From the NCBI GenBank assembly GCA_963281155.1, contig CAUJLY010000001.1, forward strand, positions 7,564,001 through 7,628,000: a stretch of DNA of 64,000 nucleotides, in the 5' to 3' direction. The notes under the pieces are model-generated. The model was not told the origin of the DNA. It searched no databases and saw only the letters and a list, made by a program, of their open reading frames with translations. Positions 47,472 to 61,509 of the stretch are shown here, piece by piece (position 1 is the stretch's first letter; every line of letters begins with the position of its first letter). The stretch comes from Rhabditophanes sp. KR3021. Its lineage: Eukaryota; Nematoda; Chromadorea; Rhabditida; Alloionematidae. The position numbers and the translations under genes are program-made.

Positions 47472-50400
47472 TTAGCAGAAGGTTTGAAAGTCTTTTGCGA
47501 AAGACGAAAATAATGAACTTCTTTATTACTTTAATCCTAGACTTTAGGAGTTTTAATTTGATAATAATAATGCACAATTAATAAATCTCTTATTTAATCA
47601 ATCTCTCAACTTGTCTTTCCCAAAAACATAAACTTTATTATTGGTGGCATCAGGAAATTGTGATGTTCTTTTTGTTGATTCGAACAGCAAAAAGATAAAA
47701 GAATATGATTGTCTTATGATCTTTTCAAAGATATTGTTTTGAATTGAGACAGGCACTTAAAAAATAATAAAATAATTAATAAAGTTATTGTATAAGCAAT
47801 TGCGGTAAGTTTAAGTGAGTGTGAAGAAGGGAAGTTTACAATTAGGGTTCACGTAATAAGACGGCAACATAAGGACTTGACTTTGAATAGACTTGTGAGG
47901 TTAATAAAGTTTATAGTAAACGGTTATTTCCGGTTATTGTATAGCCTTTTTTAGGTAGTATCATAAAAGAGTTTATTTATCCTTTGGTAGAAACTTTAAT
48001 TAGTAGTCGGTGTATTTTATAATTACTGAACTTACAACAAAACAATAATGTTACCAAACTTGAACCCAACCAAACAATACCATTCCCATAAATAATGATA
48101 AGTGCGGTTGTTCTTGAAGTTAGGCACAGGATGGCAAAACAATAATAACACAATACTCCCAAAAAAAGAAGATAATGTGGATTAGTAAATGGTGGCGGCA
48201 TTATAACTATCAATTTCCAATTATATTTTATGTACTTGATGTTGAATAAATAGATGTTTATTCTTGATAAGTCCCTTAACTATGTCAACGCCATTTAAGA
48301 ACCGATACAACCGTATGCACATTTCTTTTGATTTTTTCCCATCCAAATAGTATTAAAGAGTATTAAAAAGTATAAAAAATATTTGGCGACAATCAGGCTG
48401 ATCTGAGCGCATCTATGGCTTAGTGCTAATCAAAAAAGGATAGGTAAATTGGAAAAGAAGCGAAAAAGTAATGGTGTGACCTTGTGTCTTTTGAATAGGT
48501 TTAAAAAAAGCGACCAAATTATTATTCTTATTTATTTCTTTTCAAATAAATGTGTACACATTCCAAGTCCATTGAAAGCCATCCATTTCACTCTTCTTTT
48601 TTTAGGTGATTAAAAAAACGTCTTTACAGTCTTTTTCTCTTAATTGTAGTAATATTTTACTTTTGGGTTTCATGTCACAAACATACATCTATATTTATCA
48701 CATTAAAGTGCCACTTTCATTTCCAATTACTTTCACATCACTAATCACAATTTGTAATTATTAATTTTTTTAGACCACAAATTGTCATGTCCGGACCACC
48801 GCTAACCTTCAAAATAATTTGATTGAACAAACCATCTTTTTAATTTGCAATATTCTTTTTAATCGAAAGAGCATGTGAAAGTGATGAATTAATAGAATTT
48901 TTTGAAAAATCACTTCTATTTATTACTCTTTTTTATGAATCAAAGAAAAGAAGATTATTCTCACGATCTTGTATAGAGATTAATCAATTAATCACATAAC
49001 GTAAAAGTAATGGTTAGTCTTGAGTTTAGTTTTTTGTTATCATTACTGGTTTGTTCCTGATCAGCAGTTTACAATTATATCTAGGATATATTGGCAATGA
49101 CCTTGCCCGAACTGTCTTGACACCAAAATATCATCAAATGACATGATGTGATGCAGTTTTTTGTTTATTTTGATCCATCTAATTGAATATATGCATATCT
49201 ACACTCTTTTTGTTGTCGATTCGGGGAATTTATTATTATTATGCAATAGTACTGTCATCAGACTATTTACTATCAATTCTAAACATATAATTCAACTGCT
49301 GCAGAGTGGTCTTTGAACATACTACAAGATAACAAAACAATTTCAATTTGGAAGGATTTGGGAGGTGGTTGTTGCATCAAGTGGGGTGAAAAAATTACGT
49401 TGATGTTCGTAGCCTCTTTCTCTAGTTTTTTGATCCAAACTAAAATAGACAACATTTCTTTTGTTAAATTCGTCTTCTTTTTCCGAACAAAAAGAGTAAC
49501 AAAAAATTGTGACAAAAGTAAATATTAGCATCCTCTCACCCAAAAGCAATGGACCAGAGAAACAGAAAGAGGTATTTTAAAAAAGCTACAGTAAGTACAT
49601 ATCATTTAACTGTTGTATGCAAAAAATTCTCATTTTAATATGTCCAAGTTTAATTGTGTGGGTATAATAAAAAGAGGCACCTTCCACTCACTCCATTATG
49701 ATTGAAAAAGTGTATTTAGAGTATTTATTTGGTGATAGAAAAAAGAGTGGTAAAGAAGATACATCAAAAAAGACATTTAAAAAATGCGTCTATAATTATT
49801 TTTGTTTGATCTTTTTGGTTTTTGTTTGATGAATGTACTATTGGGTTGTATGAATTTGAGTTCCAGCTGACTTTTTATTTGCAACTTTTTACTTGTGATA
49901 ATTTGTTTCTGGACATAATGATTAATTTGGAAAAAGAAATACCTGAATAATTGTCTATTTGTACATTTCCTTTTTATCGTTAATTCCAAAGAACTAAAAT
50001 ATTATGCAATTCAACTATCCATGAGCACGATAAATAATTTGGTTGGTGATGACGTTACCAAAAGTTATTAACGTTGCTAAAAAATAAATCTCATTAAGGA
50101 GAAAGAGCTGTCACCAGACACAAATAAACAACACAACATTATACGACGACATACACTTAAACGACAGCATGCCTTGATCATTATCACCTCTTTTTTATCT
50201 ACAATTGATTGGAAAAGACACACAAAGGCAATTGAATTATTCACCGCAACTAAGATGGATTCGGCTAAATGCTAATCACATCATGTAATCTTTCATTTTT
50301 GGAATATAACAACATTCAGCACGTCAATTCGGTAGTTGGTACGATGTGGTGGCAAAACCCTTTTATAAATCATACTCCGGAAAGGTATCAAAAGGTATCA

Positions 50401-53400
50401 AAAGTTATCAAAAAGTTATGTCACTTTTCCTATCACAGCCCCACCTATTCTTTAATCTTTTCAAGCAATTTAACCCAATATCAATTGAGTTGCCTTTTTA
50501 TTTGATGCAAAAATCACATAAATTCCAAAAATATATCAATCAAAGAGCTTCCACTACTCACATCCTATATTAAAGCGAAATAATAAGATTTGAACGATGA
50601 CAAAATATGTTTAAATGCAATAATTTGGTTCTTTTTGTTCGTACCACCATCTAGAGAATCTTTACACAGGTTTTTGCCGATCATATTATGATAATAGATG
50701 GTAAGTGGTAGAAGTAGTGGTAAAAGAAGAGTGGATTATGCTTTGTTTAACTGAGCTACTAACGCCACCAAACTAAGTGCATTTGTTTGTGAAGATTTCA
50801 ATTGATAACGTACAGATAAATGGTATGCTTTATTAAGTTTCTAAATTTTAATTTTATATCGTAGTATCCACACACTACTTCCTTTAAAAGACTATACAAA
50901 AAGGTATAAAAAAGTTTATTTCTGCCGATATGTGTCTTTATTTCCACACATAAATAACTTGACAAAGAATTAGAGTTTAGGAGAAAAAATAGATTACTAT
51001 CGCCAGCTAATTTTTTATCATTAAACCCAAGGTTACGGTATACGTTCACAAATTCATTTGTTGGCTGATCAAGAAAAGTTTAAGGCAATTTGACGTTTGA
51101 CAACGATCAAAAGAGGGCCCATCAAACACATGTTTGTTATTGTTATTACGACATGGTTACTTTAACTAAATGACTATTAAAAGGGCCCAATTAAAGGATC
51201 GTTGCAAAAACGTCTATACAAGATCTTGTCAACGGTTGCCTTTGAAAAATGTGGCAAAGACTATCCATATCATGAGACTACTACTGCCAATCAATCCTCA
51301 ATCTGATATAATGCCGGTCATGAAAAGTTTAATTTGACTTGTAAAAGAAACATTTCGGCATCTTGATTAGGTAGATCGGCATTAAGCTTCTCTTAACTTT
51401 GTTTTGTTCATTTCTTTCGTCATTAAGTTTCATCTTTACGTCAAAAGTTATTACTGCGATTAAAATAGGTATCTGCAAATACATTTCGATTTATTCTCCT
51501 ACCTGTTGAAAAAGAAAGATATATCGCAATGATGGGTATAAAAAACTAGTTTTTTGTCTTGGAAAAGACAGGAACAAATTGAAGGGGCGATAGCGTGTAC
51601 ATCATATTTGACAATCAAAAAAATATTTAGGAATAAAAAGTTTGCTTAAAATGGAGTTACAAACTATATATTAACTTAATACAGGCTCCTTTCTAATGTT
51701 TGTTAAGTTTCAAAATTTTTTTGCTGCTTTAGAATAAAAAGAGAAGAGTGATTCATAAAAAAGGTGCTGTTTCAATAAACAGGATTAGCAAAAAATAGAC
51801 TAAAAAGTTATGTGTAGGTAAAAAAGTGCAAAAAATGTTTAGTTTGCATGTTTTTATTTACTTCATCTTTGATGAATATCTTTTATTAAAAGTTTTTATT
51901 GGAAGCAAAAATAATGGTAGGAAAATGTGTGTATATCTATTTATCCAACCAAACTCATAAAAACTTCCTTTTTTACACATGATATTTATGTTGAAAGTAA
52001 ATATTAATGTTCATGAGTTGCTAGACAAAAACTTGTTCTTCTTCCTCATAATTTATAACTTTTAAACAATCCATTTTGATTTCTTTGTTTTTAGGCACCT
52101 AAATTGAATCTTTATTGTTACTTAGAGGCACATGGTGTAAATGTAATTGGCTGTTGTTAATCAAAAAATATCAAAACACATTTGGAGAGATACCTCATAC
52201 TATGTTCTTAAAATCAGGAATAACACAACAGGTGGTCATTAAAAGTATAATAGGTAGTCAGGTATATCTATAGTCGTTTGCTTCAAATTTTAGTTTCTAC
52301 ATTTTTGTTGCTATACTGCCGCCATCTTTGAATAATGGATTAAAAAATAGTAAAATATGGGTTGGCAAAGTGTGTTTTTTGTCTTAAAAAAGAACGACAG
52401 TTGAGGAAAAAGTGTGAATGAGCAATTACATTTAGTGGTGATGGCATCATTACGATGGGATTTTAAGAGAACGTATAGCTTCACAAATTAGGGCAATATA
52501 GGTAGATAGATGAGTGTATAAGAATACACCTTAAGCAAGTAGTAATAATGATTAATTACGACAACTACGAAAGATTTACAATACTTGGAAATTTTTACAA
52601 TCATCAAAAGTAGCTTTATACTGTACACCACAGCTAAATTAAATAAATAAAAAATACTCCAACCTAATTATAAAAAAATGCAAAAAGTAACGATAATTTT
52701 AGTATATATGCACAATTAGTGAATGATAAATTTGATCAGAAATCAAATGAATACCTAAAAGTGCACTATATTGCCTTACCCAAACTCGCCTTTGCTTCAA
52801 ACTTTTTTATTTGGAGGTCGAAGCACTATCATTTCTCTATTTGCTACCACCTTGACCCTATGATCTCACAAAAACAAAGTAGAAAGCAGTTGGATTTGAA
52901 GGTGATTAGTAAGTGAAGATATATTTTTCGATGTTCCCTTTTGAGGGCTGCTTTTTTGTGATTTTTAGTGATTGGAATTGATTTTTGTGATTCGGGATAT
53001 TTAAATATTTTGTGAACTTATTTCAATTACTATTTTTGCTCTATTTTAACATTACTTGATATTACTTTTATATATTTAACAACACCAAACAACAAAAAAT
53101 TGTTGTTTACTCTAATAAAATGGTAAGCTCTGCATGTAGCTTCCTTTTATTGTCGTTCATACATAGAGGCATTCCAAGGCGGGTCCTATCCTTGATTAGA
53201 TTCGTTTTTTGCACAATACTTTTATAGGGCCACACTTCCCTTTTTCCTACCAGTCACCACCAAAAAAGATGGTACTAGTATCTACCGTGTTTCCTGCCCC
53301 TCTAATTTGAATTATTCTGATGTACAAATGTTATTATGCATTATAATACATGCGCATACCTACCAAGCCTTTTTGTCAAGCATTATTAGCACTTGCCCAT

Positions 53401-54786
53401 CTTTTTCCCTTCTACAGAGGCTGGGAGTGTAACCGAATCAGAAAAGAGTGTACTCTTTTATAACTGGGCACAATTTTTGATATCTTTTCACTTTGTCTAT
53501 GTGCGATTTATATGCATCTATGTAATAAATATATACACTTTAAACAAACGCCCTCCCACTTTCTCTTTCTTTTGTTTCCTCAGATCACTGAAAGTAACAA
53601 CTCCACCAAATGTTTCCATGTAGTCGTAAGGATAAATAGTATTTTTATCCACCACAAAAAATGTGCTCATCTTTTGCAATTTATAACTACTATTTTTGTT
53701 AATGCAATTGGGGTAATATTCAGATTGTTTGTTTGATCTTGTGATATTGGATGAATAAAGCAACTTTATTATATTATTTATATATTCATTTAATTACATT
53801 TAATTCCTAACAAAATAAAAGTATGGCAAGCATTCGTGATGCAAAAAAGATACATAAATCGCTACCACCTATTATACCCAAAAATCATCTTTTCGATGAC
53901 GCTCCCATACTACTTTCTACTTCTCCACGGCTTCTGATTAGTGTCTCGTTTCATCAACCATTTACCAAATCAAAGAAGACATGACTGCATAGAAGAGAGA
54001 GAGTCATCATTACATTCAACAACGCCAACGTCCAAATACATATATACATTATTTTTACATACATATAAAGGTATATATGTATAAAACATTTTTAAAATAT
54101 ATTTAAACTTACTTATACGATCACTTTGCACTAGAAGTATGGTATAAAAAAAAGTTTGGTAGCCCTTTCCATGCTAATCAGCAAAATCGGAAATGATGAA
54201 TATTTTATTTTCGTTTTTACAACCTTTTCTTACCCCTTATCGAGTTATTTTTTACGGGCTTTTCTTGAAAACATCTATTTACTACAATATTACTAAAACA
54301 TCATGTGTCAGGCAAAAAATTACTTTTATATCATTAAATATATTTTAAATAACTTTTCTGCCTTGTCGATGACTTTTCTATATTATCAGTAACTTTCTAT
54401 GCTTTGATCAGGTTACATTTGGGTAGAATAAATAATTCATTCATGGTAGCTTTGGAATCATGATTTTGAAGCATCCAACAAACCAACTCTTTTCAATTTG
54501 TCCATTCGTGATCACTTACTACCATCATATCTATTTGGATGTCTTCTTTATTGATACTTTTAATTAATACTTTTCTAGTCAATTATATATTGTTAAGAAC
54601 AAATTTACATAATACACAAATATTTTTATCAAATTAGGGAATATATACTTTATAGTCGATCCAATTTACCTTTTATATAAAGTTTGAAGCTTCCGCAACT
54701 GCTCAAATCGTCTTTACTTCCTGTTTTAAATGTTTAATAACTGAATAATTAGTAACGTTTCCAGATATTTATTTGGATCAAACAAA
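47472..54786. other. 7.3-kb gene-free region upstream of the NR5A receptor
   Basis: No coding region I can support; overlapping short frames at 49.3-49.5, 50.3-50.6 and 53.4-53.8 kb on both strands look like chance. Contents noted: a tandem decamer at 50381-50420, an inverted arrangement of CAACGATC/GGGCCC at 51101-51204, and a less AT-rich stretch at 53880-54030 that may be a promoter or 5' exon. A 3' splice site (GTTTCCAG, 54757-54764) precedes the receptor's ATG by 22 bases. Such length is expected for a developmentally regulated gene. Confidence 0.45.
50381..50420. repeat. Tandem decamer, four units
   Basis: AAAGGTATCA twice, then AAAGTTATCA and AAAAGTTATG, in register. Short local tandem array about 4.4 kb upstream of the receptor gene. 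Confidence 0.8.
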
Positions 54787-57700
54787 ATGGTTGGTGGTCT
54801 CAAAAAATCAGCTTCAAACGATGCTTCAGTCCTCATGACTCCACTCTCAGCTTCCACCTCCTCCCTACCAGACGAAAACAATCTCGGTCACTTTATAAAG
54901 GAAGAGTTGGTGGTGACAAATCACTTCGGGAAGGAAGAAAATAATCAATTTGCATCACCTCACCAAGCTGCCGTTGCAACTTCTTATCCACAAAATCATC
55001 AACAATATATTCATACTATAAGTCACCATAATTTGATGAATTCCAACCATCATATGGCCCCCGCTTCTTACCAACACGTTGCCCAGGATTTTTATATGCC
55101 AACTGATTTGGAACTTCTTCATATTCAGCAACAACAAAATAATGGTACTCATCATTTGCAACAACATCACCAAACCCAAAATATTCAGCATCAACAACAG
55201 CAGCAAATTCATGCTCCCCCTGTCACTACTACCACTACTTCGAGTTCCCGTCGTTCCAATAACAATTCTTTCTCACCAGTTGATCAAGAAAGTTGTCCAG
55301 TTTGCGGGGATAAAGTAAGTGGCTATCATTATGGTCTCTTAACATGTGAGTCATGCAAAGGATTCTTCAAAAGAACAGTCCAAAACAAAAAGCAATATCA
55401 ATGTTCAGCCGATCAAAACTGCCCCGTTGACAAAACTTGCAGAAAAAGATGTCCTCACTGTAGATTTCAGAAATGTATTTTCTGTGGCATGAAAATTGAA
55501 GGTAATTAAAAAAACTCTTCTTACACACTTCAAACTATCAATCTCTTTTAAACGTTTCTCTCATGCCATATATCATTTACTTCTAACACTAAATATGATT
55601 GTAAATACGTAACTATTACAGGATATAATTTATTTACCTATATAATTAGGCAAAATGATGAATTACTAAATCAGATATAGATAGATTTATGCATGCTTTA
55701 CTAGCTTCAACCTAATCTATCATGGGATGGCATTTGAATTAATTTGGGGTTTGATTAACTTTTGCCTTATATTGTAATTATATATTTGTAGTGCTAATTA
55801 CATAGCCGGCACTTTTGTTGAAGATTATATTGTGAGATAGATAATACAAAAAAAGTAGTATCTCAAAATTGATTAAGACGCTAAAATGCATCAAAATTTT
55901 AAAATTCAAAAAAGGTGCATCGTTCATTTATTGTTGATAGAAGATCGTTTATTGTATATAGAGAGTGAAGTTGTGTAAAGTGTTTGGATAATGTTGAGCA
56001 GGGATATGTGGATATAAATTTGATAAACACAACCGTTTACATCTTATGTAAAGTAACTTTTTCCAAATAGGTGGGAAATGCGTCACTTCTTTGAAAGTGC
56101 TTATAGCCAGCGGTAATTCCCCCAGGGGATGTCTGACCAGTTACGTACCGCTTACCAAAGCTCTTTTCTATCTTCTTTGTGATAATAGTACATGATTGTG
56201 GTGGTGCAACAACAACACATATCCAGACAATAATCATTTTTACCAATTCTCATCTTCTTTCCCTTTTTTAACATTAAAAACAATTGGTGGTGTGTTTGTG
56301 GATAAATTGATACTTAGTTTACAATTCAATGATCCTGCTGCCAATCAAACTGGTTTATGTCCTCTCTTTATCCTCTGCTTTGTACTTTCAAAAGGGAAAG
56401 TCTAAAATAAATTCGTAGTAGTGTATGTGGGCTAGCTTTTATCGAATAGATATCCCCTTCAGCGTAGTTTGTTTCAACAATGCATAAATTATATTTTACC
56501 TTTATGGATAATAAAATGCTTCAAAACTTGATTGACTATAATTAAGCTCTTGTAACAAACATTAATACACTAAGCAAAGTTAATGCATTAAACCAAGTAA
56601 AGTGTTTATTTGTTGTAAAAACAAAGATAGATTACCTAACATCATGCAATATATCCCTTCTGATAATGATCATCTTCGATACTGATCAACCCTCGTCGGC
56701 TACGTACTCATATATTTACGCAACAATTTACTTTTTGACGGCACCACTACCATAAAAAGACAACCTGTAATTGTGAGCTTAATCCAGTAGTTTAAGCCAT
56801 CACAACATCAAAGCTTGGCCATAAAGGTGATTTAATTATAATGGTCATAAATAAGTTTATACTGTGAGAAAGAAGTATAATTTTGATTTAAATTGTTGTT
56901 AATCTGGATAAAGGGACCTCTTTTTTACAAACATTCTAATTATCATTTGAACAAAACAGAACGATAATAATTACTTGTTGATGGTGGCAGTAAACCATTT
57001 TTTAATAGTCAAGTTCTTTTTGTTGGCATAATTATGACTATTTAAAGATTATATTAATAGTAATAAGTTGATTGTGGGAAAGTGCTGGTACCTGTGATGA
57101 CCTTTAATTTATCTTCTATAATAAGTCTTAATACGTCTTCTTGATCCATTATAATAAGCTACAGTTGACCATATTATCTAAATTAATCACCCTGCCACAA
57201 ATTATATTAACAATAAAAAGAGATTTGTCAATTTGATATGTAATAATAAAAGGAAGTTGAGATTATTCTTTTAGTTTAGCGTCATGCAGTGGCATACACT
57301 CAAATAACTTTATACCGTAATTAAAAAAGTTCAACAGTAGGGACCAATGACTTTTGATGAAAAGAAAAATATTTGACACTTAATTAAATGAATTTGAATA
57401 TCTTTACTAATTAAATTTATTATAGCGGTACGCGAAGACAGAATGCGCGGAGGAAGAAACAAATTCGGATCTTATTACAAGAAAGATCGTGCACAAAGAA
57501 TGCAGAAGCATGCCCTCGCCGGTAATTCTGCCAATTTAAATGGTCCTTCTGGACATAGAATGTCATCTGTTGTAGTGTCTAATACGACTTCGTTGTCACC
57601 TACTTCGACTGGATCGTCAGGTGGTTCGACTTCTGGGTCTTATCAGGCAACGGCATCTTCCGCCAGTAATGGAGCCAGTACAGTTGATGGACATGGTAAC

Positions 57701-59863
57701 AGAAGGTAAGTATTTGGTAGTCAGAAATTTTGACAATTCTGTACATGCATTCGGCCAATTACATACTTAACTGTGGAGGAAGTTGTTTTATTCGTTTTTA
57801 CTTTATTTGACTCAATTTTATTCAATCCATCTTCTTTTGGTAGACCGCAAAAATCACGTTTCAGATCAAAAATAATCGGATTGATTAAAGTGTGATGTAT
57901 TAGACATATTATTTTTGATCCGCTTACTGGTCTTTCCTTTTTAATAGACGAGGACATGCCCGGTCAAGAAAAGGCCACCGCCAAAGCATAACTTTACCAT
58001 AGAAGGTGGTAATTAGGGTAGCTCAAGTGGCGTCTACTCTGACTAAGATGATTATAGTGGCGGAAATAATTCTTTGTTTATTTTGACTCATCAAAACAAA
58101 AACTTCTATACAAAAGTACATTTGACAAAGCAAAAAAAGTTTTAACAAAACAAAAAAGGCTTTTAAGAGAAGAAAAAAAGTTTTACCTCTAATTAAAGTA
58201 ATTTAATAATTATCAATTTTTTAGTTCACCAGACAATACCCCAACCCAATTAAACCAACTGGCATATTTCGATGCTGATCACAAGATCAAACAAGAATAT
58301 GATCTCTCAATTCAATCACCGACCCTTTCTAATTCAACTCATTCATCCCTCAATATAAATGAATTCGCCATGCATCGTCCCGTCATCACAACATCAGGGA
58401 CCGGGACTGGGTATGGTCAGAATAATTATGAAAACTTAGCTTCATTCCTCAATAACTCACTTGAACCACCACAGAATCATATTCAACATAACTTAAGTTT
58501 TCCTGTTTATACATATGTGAAGCAATATGATACTACTTATGGTCATTTACCTTGCCAAAGTGGAAATAATCAGATAATCGAAAATTTTATTCCTTCTCAT
58601 GGACTTGAATATGGAAATAATGGGTTCCAGACCTCTTCATCCATCATCAATCCAATTTCATATTCAGGAATGGCTCCGATGACGAGTATTAATGGAAATA
58701 TCCCAACTTCATCTCCCTTATTGCCTATTTGTTCATTGCCAACAGAAAAGACTATCAATCCAGCCTTTTATCCTATTCAGGTTAAATCTACTCATTTGCT
58801 GAAGACATTTGAAAATTCATTTGAACAGGCTGTTCCATTGTATACGTTGTTGCAGAAGCCGGAGATTAATATTTCTGATAAGTTCCAGTATGTTTTGAGT
58901 ATAGCTCAGATTTCATTGGATGAGACAGTTGCGTGGGCTAAGAATGTTCCTTTCTTTGGGAATTTGGATCAAGACGACCAAGTTAAGTTACTCTACTCTT
59001 GCTGGCCATCTCTGCACGTCTTGGATTTCACATACGCCATCATGAACGAACAAATCCCACAAACACTCAAAATCTCCAATAACCTAGGAATGATTCAAAG
59101 TGCCTCAGTTGCTGTTCTAGGGTACGATGGTCTTTTCCAAGAATGGCAAGATCTAGTGAGGAAAATGCAAATTCTCGAATTTTCGCGCTCTGATTATATG
59201 GCACTTAAGTTTATTATCCTATTCGATGAAGAACTTGGACGAGGTGGAATTATTCAGGGTAATGCTTTGTTGAATATGTCACTTGTCAGGACAATTAATA
59301 GTCAATTGTGGAGTGAATGGATGGAGAATCGTGGTATTGGATATTCGACTGACAATGCTTTCAAGCATCTTTTTGAGGATTTACGGTAAGTCAATATGTT
59401 TTACTTACATTCAATAAGACTTCAACTTTCCAAGTAGAGTATCTTCCTAACAGACATTTGAAAGACTCTCCCTAATCGTTTATCATTATCTCAATTGAAA
59501 GAGTTCTATTGTGCTAAAAGTTGCCTAATGTTTTGCTAATCCGAGGTCATTTATGCTGATCCTTTAATTGCACAGAACAATCGGTGAATAGTATTGCATA
59601 AATTATACGAGACTGTTTCTTAATTGTTAGCAATTATCATATGTAAATAGGTTTTAAAAAAGAGATTTAAAAAAATAAGTACAATTATCATAAATTAATT
59701 TTATTTCCTTTTCAGTAAAATATCAAGAAAAGCTCATAACTTTTTAAGGCAAAAAAATCAAAGGGGTCAAATAACATATGAATTGTTAAGTGAAATGGTG
59801 GGAAGCAGAGAAAATCGGGTGTGTCATCAGCGACAACAACAAATAACTTACAATTCATTGTAA
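54787..59863 (+). CDS. nhr-25: FTZ-F1/NR5A nuclear receptor (NHR-25 type)
   Basis: DNA-binding transcription factor; NR5A proteins bind extended half-sites as monomers, and in nematodes NHR-25 acts in epidermis, moulting and vulva. Exons 54787-55501, 57426-57705, 58225-59385 and 59716-59863; phases agree, 767 residues. The N-terminus is rich in His/Gln. The C4 zinc-finger DBD spans ~170-235: [20 protein letters not shown] with P-box CESCKG, then [13 protein letters not shown]. The FTZ-F1 box ([20 protein letters not shown]) starts at the exon 1/2 junction, after a 1.9 kb intron. The hinge is Ser/Thr/Gly-rich. The ligand-binding domain has [20 protein letters not shown] and ends with an AF-2 core LLSEM (~741-745) in exon 4. 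Unlike most NR5A proteins, ~20 residues follow AF-2. Introns 1 and 2 are large (1924 and 519 bases) and may hold control elements. Confidence 0.95.
56037..56237 (-). other. Possible nested small secreted-peptide ORF
   Basis: A 66-codon frame on the opposite strand within intron 1 of the receptor gene. It begins [16 protein letters not shown] (signal-like) and continues to a basic site (KSFGKRY) and [16 protein letters not shown]. The segment 56085-56165 is richer in G and C than the rest of the intron. GKR is the usual amidation/cleavage signal of neuropeptide precursors, but only one such site is present. It may equally be a conserved intronic element open by chance. Confidence 0.25.
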
Positions 59864-60424
59864 ATGATGCAACAACTATTACTTACCCAGTGTCCTCACT
59901 TATTCTTAATATATAAATATACAACAAATATATTGAACACCCTTTCTATCCAGCTTTAAGTCCAGTCACTTGAATCACATAGAACACCAGTCAACTCAAA
60001 AAGCGAAATTATTTTTGTAGAATGATCTCCATAGGATTATATTAATTTCACACACTTCAAATCATTATCTTTGACCCATCCCTTTCTTTATTTATTATTC
60101 AAAACGCACAATCTTATCACTTCCAACTTTTAAATTATTTAACCATTGAATGGTTTTGAATTGACTTTGTTTTAATATATTTAAGTTATTTTCACAAATA
60201 TTCAATAACCCTTTAACTGCCCATTATCTTTAATCTTTTCTTGTTTGTTTTATAGCAGTATCATAAAATCATTTTTAATTTTATATGCGTCACGTAATTA
60301 GAGTTGTTTTTAACAATACATATTTGTTTATTCTGGTACTAGGCAAATATAATCTATTAATAAATAAACAAATGACAAGTATAATTAAGGCACATAAATC
60401 TACATTCTGTAATTAACAATATTT
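59864..60424. other. Gap between convergent genes
   Basis: 3' untranslated regions of the receptor and of the facing galactosyltransferase. AATAAA-type signals occur on both strands (e.g. TTTATT at 60327-60332 for the minus-strand gene). No other feature seen. Confidence 0.5.
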
Positions 60425-61509
60425 TCAACTATATTGCTCTGTCCACCTTTGTTTCAACAAATACGGTTCGAATCCATGTGCTAAAATAGTGCTTTTAAAA
60501 TCGTCATACTTCCCATCCGAAGCCCAAAACCCAAATTTGGGTTGATGAGTCGGATTAATTCCCAAGATATAAGCAATTATCCCCAAATAAACGTCATCAA
60601 ATTTGAAAAACTTTACATATTCGATTGCATAATAAAATTCGGACGTTGATTGAGATGTTAAAAGGATGGCTCCGGCTGATATGTATGCGGGATACCTTGA
60701 ATAAGGATAGTCTTCTAGTGAGATCTGCAAATAATTAATCATTTAAGATGGATTGGTCTTTGGACTCACCGCATGTTTGGAAAACCCTGATCTAAAGGGA
60801 GATGAATCAAATTTCCATCCGTAGTATAGTCGTTCTGAGGGAATGTGTTTTTTAAGTTCGTTTATTAGATTTGGCGGGGACAGGTAATAGTCGTCGTCGA
60901 TTAACAAAGTGAAGGGGACTTCTATTTGGCAGTAATTTTTGGAGTAATGGAGAGCTCCTACCATTTTGAAGGTGTTGTTGTAGTATTGGTCTACGAAGTT
61001 GTTCACTAATAAATCATCGTAAATGTCGTGCTCTTTTGATAGTTCGTCTGAATAAGATTCAATCTGCCCCATGCAGAAAACTGTTCTGATTTTAAAGCCA
61101 GACATTTCTTTTACTCGACCCCATGTTTCACGAATTGCTTCACGGTGTTGAAGACGATGTGGTGCCGTTTTAACTATTATTAACACTGAGTTTTTTATAG
61201 ATAATTTTTGATCTACGCAACTGGGCTCATAAATAGAATCAAATAAAGGATGCACATTAATTTTGGGAGCTTCTGGTTCTTTTCCAGTCATTTGTAATAT
61301 AACCTACAAATATAAATAAAAATAAAACCATAAAAACTAACTTGTCTACGAACGTCAACATCAGGATCGCCCCACTGAAATTTGTCAAAAGATGTCTGTC
61401 TGCAGAAATCAAAGAAACCAAAATACCATAGATTAAGTAATGAAAGTACCACTAATGTAGAGGCAAAAGCGTGTCTTCGTAGAAAGAAACGCCATCCTGA
61501 AGCACGCAT
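60425..61509 (-). CDS. Beta-1,3-galactosyltransferase family (GT31) enzyme
   Basis: Golgi type II membrane glycosyltransferase transferring Gal (or GlcNAc/GalNAc) in beta-1,3 linkage. Exons 61509-61342, 61303-60770 and 60724-60425 (introns 38 and 45 bases), in frame; 333 residues. Signal anchor after a basic start (STLVVLSLLNLWYFGFF). GT31 blocks: LIIVKTAPHRLQHREAIRET then WG, the metal site FTLLIDDDYYLSPPNL (DDD), YYGWKFDSSPFR, YPAYISAGAILLTS, and FDDVYLGIIAYILGI, where the usual E/I-DV is DDV. The size fits small invertebrate members such as the brainiac/bre group; which acceptor it uses cannot be told. It has a short stem. Convergent with the NR5A receptor gene. Confidence 0.9.

Noticed and set aside
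50437..50450. TATCACAGCC, like the start of the miR-2 family
   Set aside because: Similarity stops after ten bases and no hairpin partner is found nearby.
60465..60475. GGTTCGAATCC, a perfect tRNA B-box
   Set aside because: It lies inside the coding exon of the galactosyltransferase (antisense to HGFEPYL) and no A-box or cloverleaf can be drawn around it.
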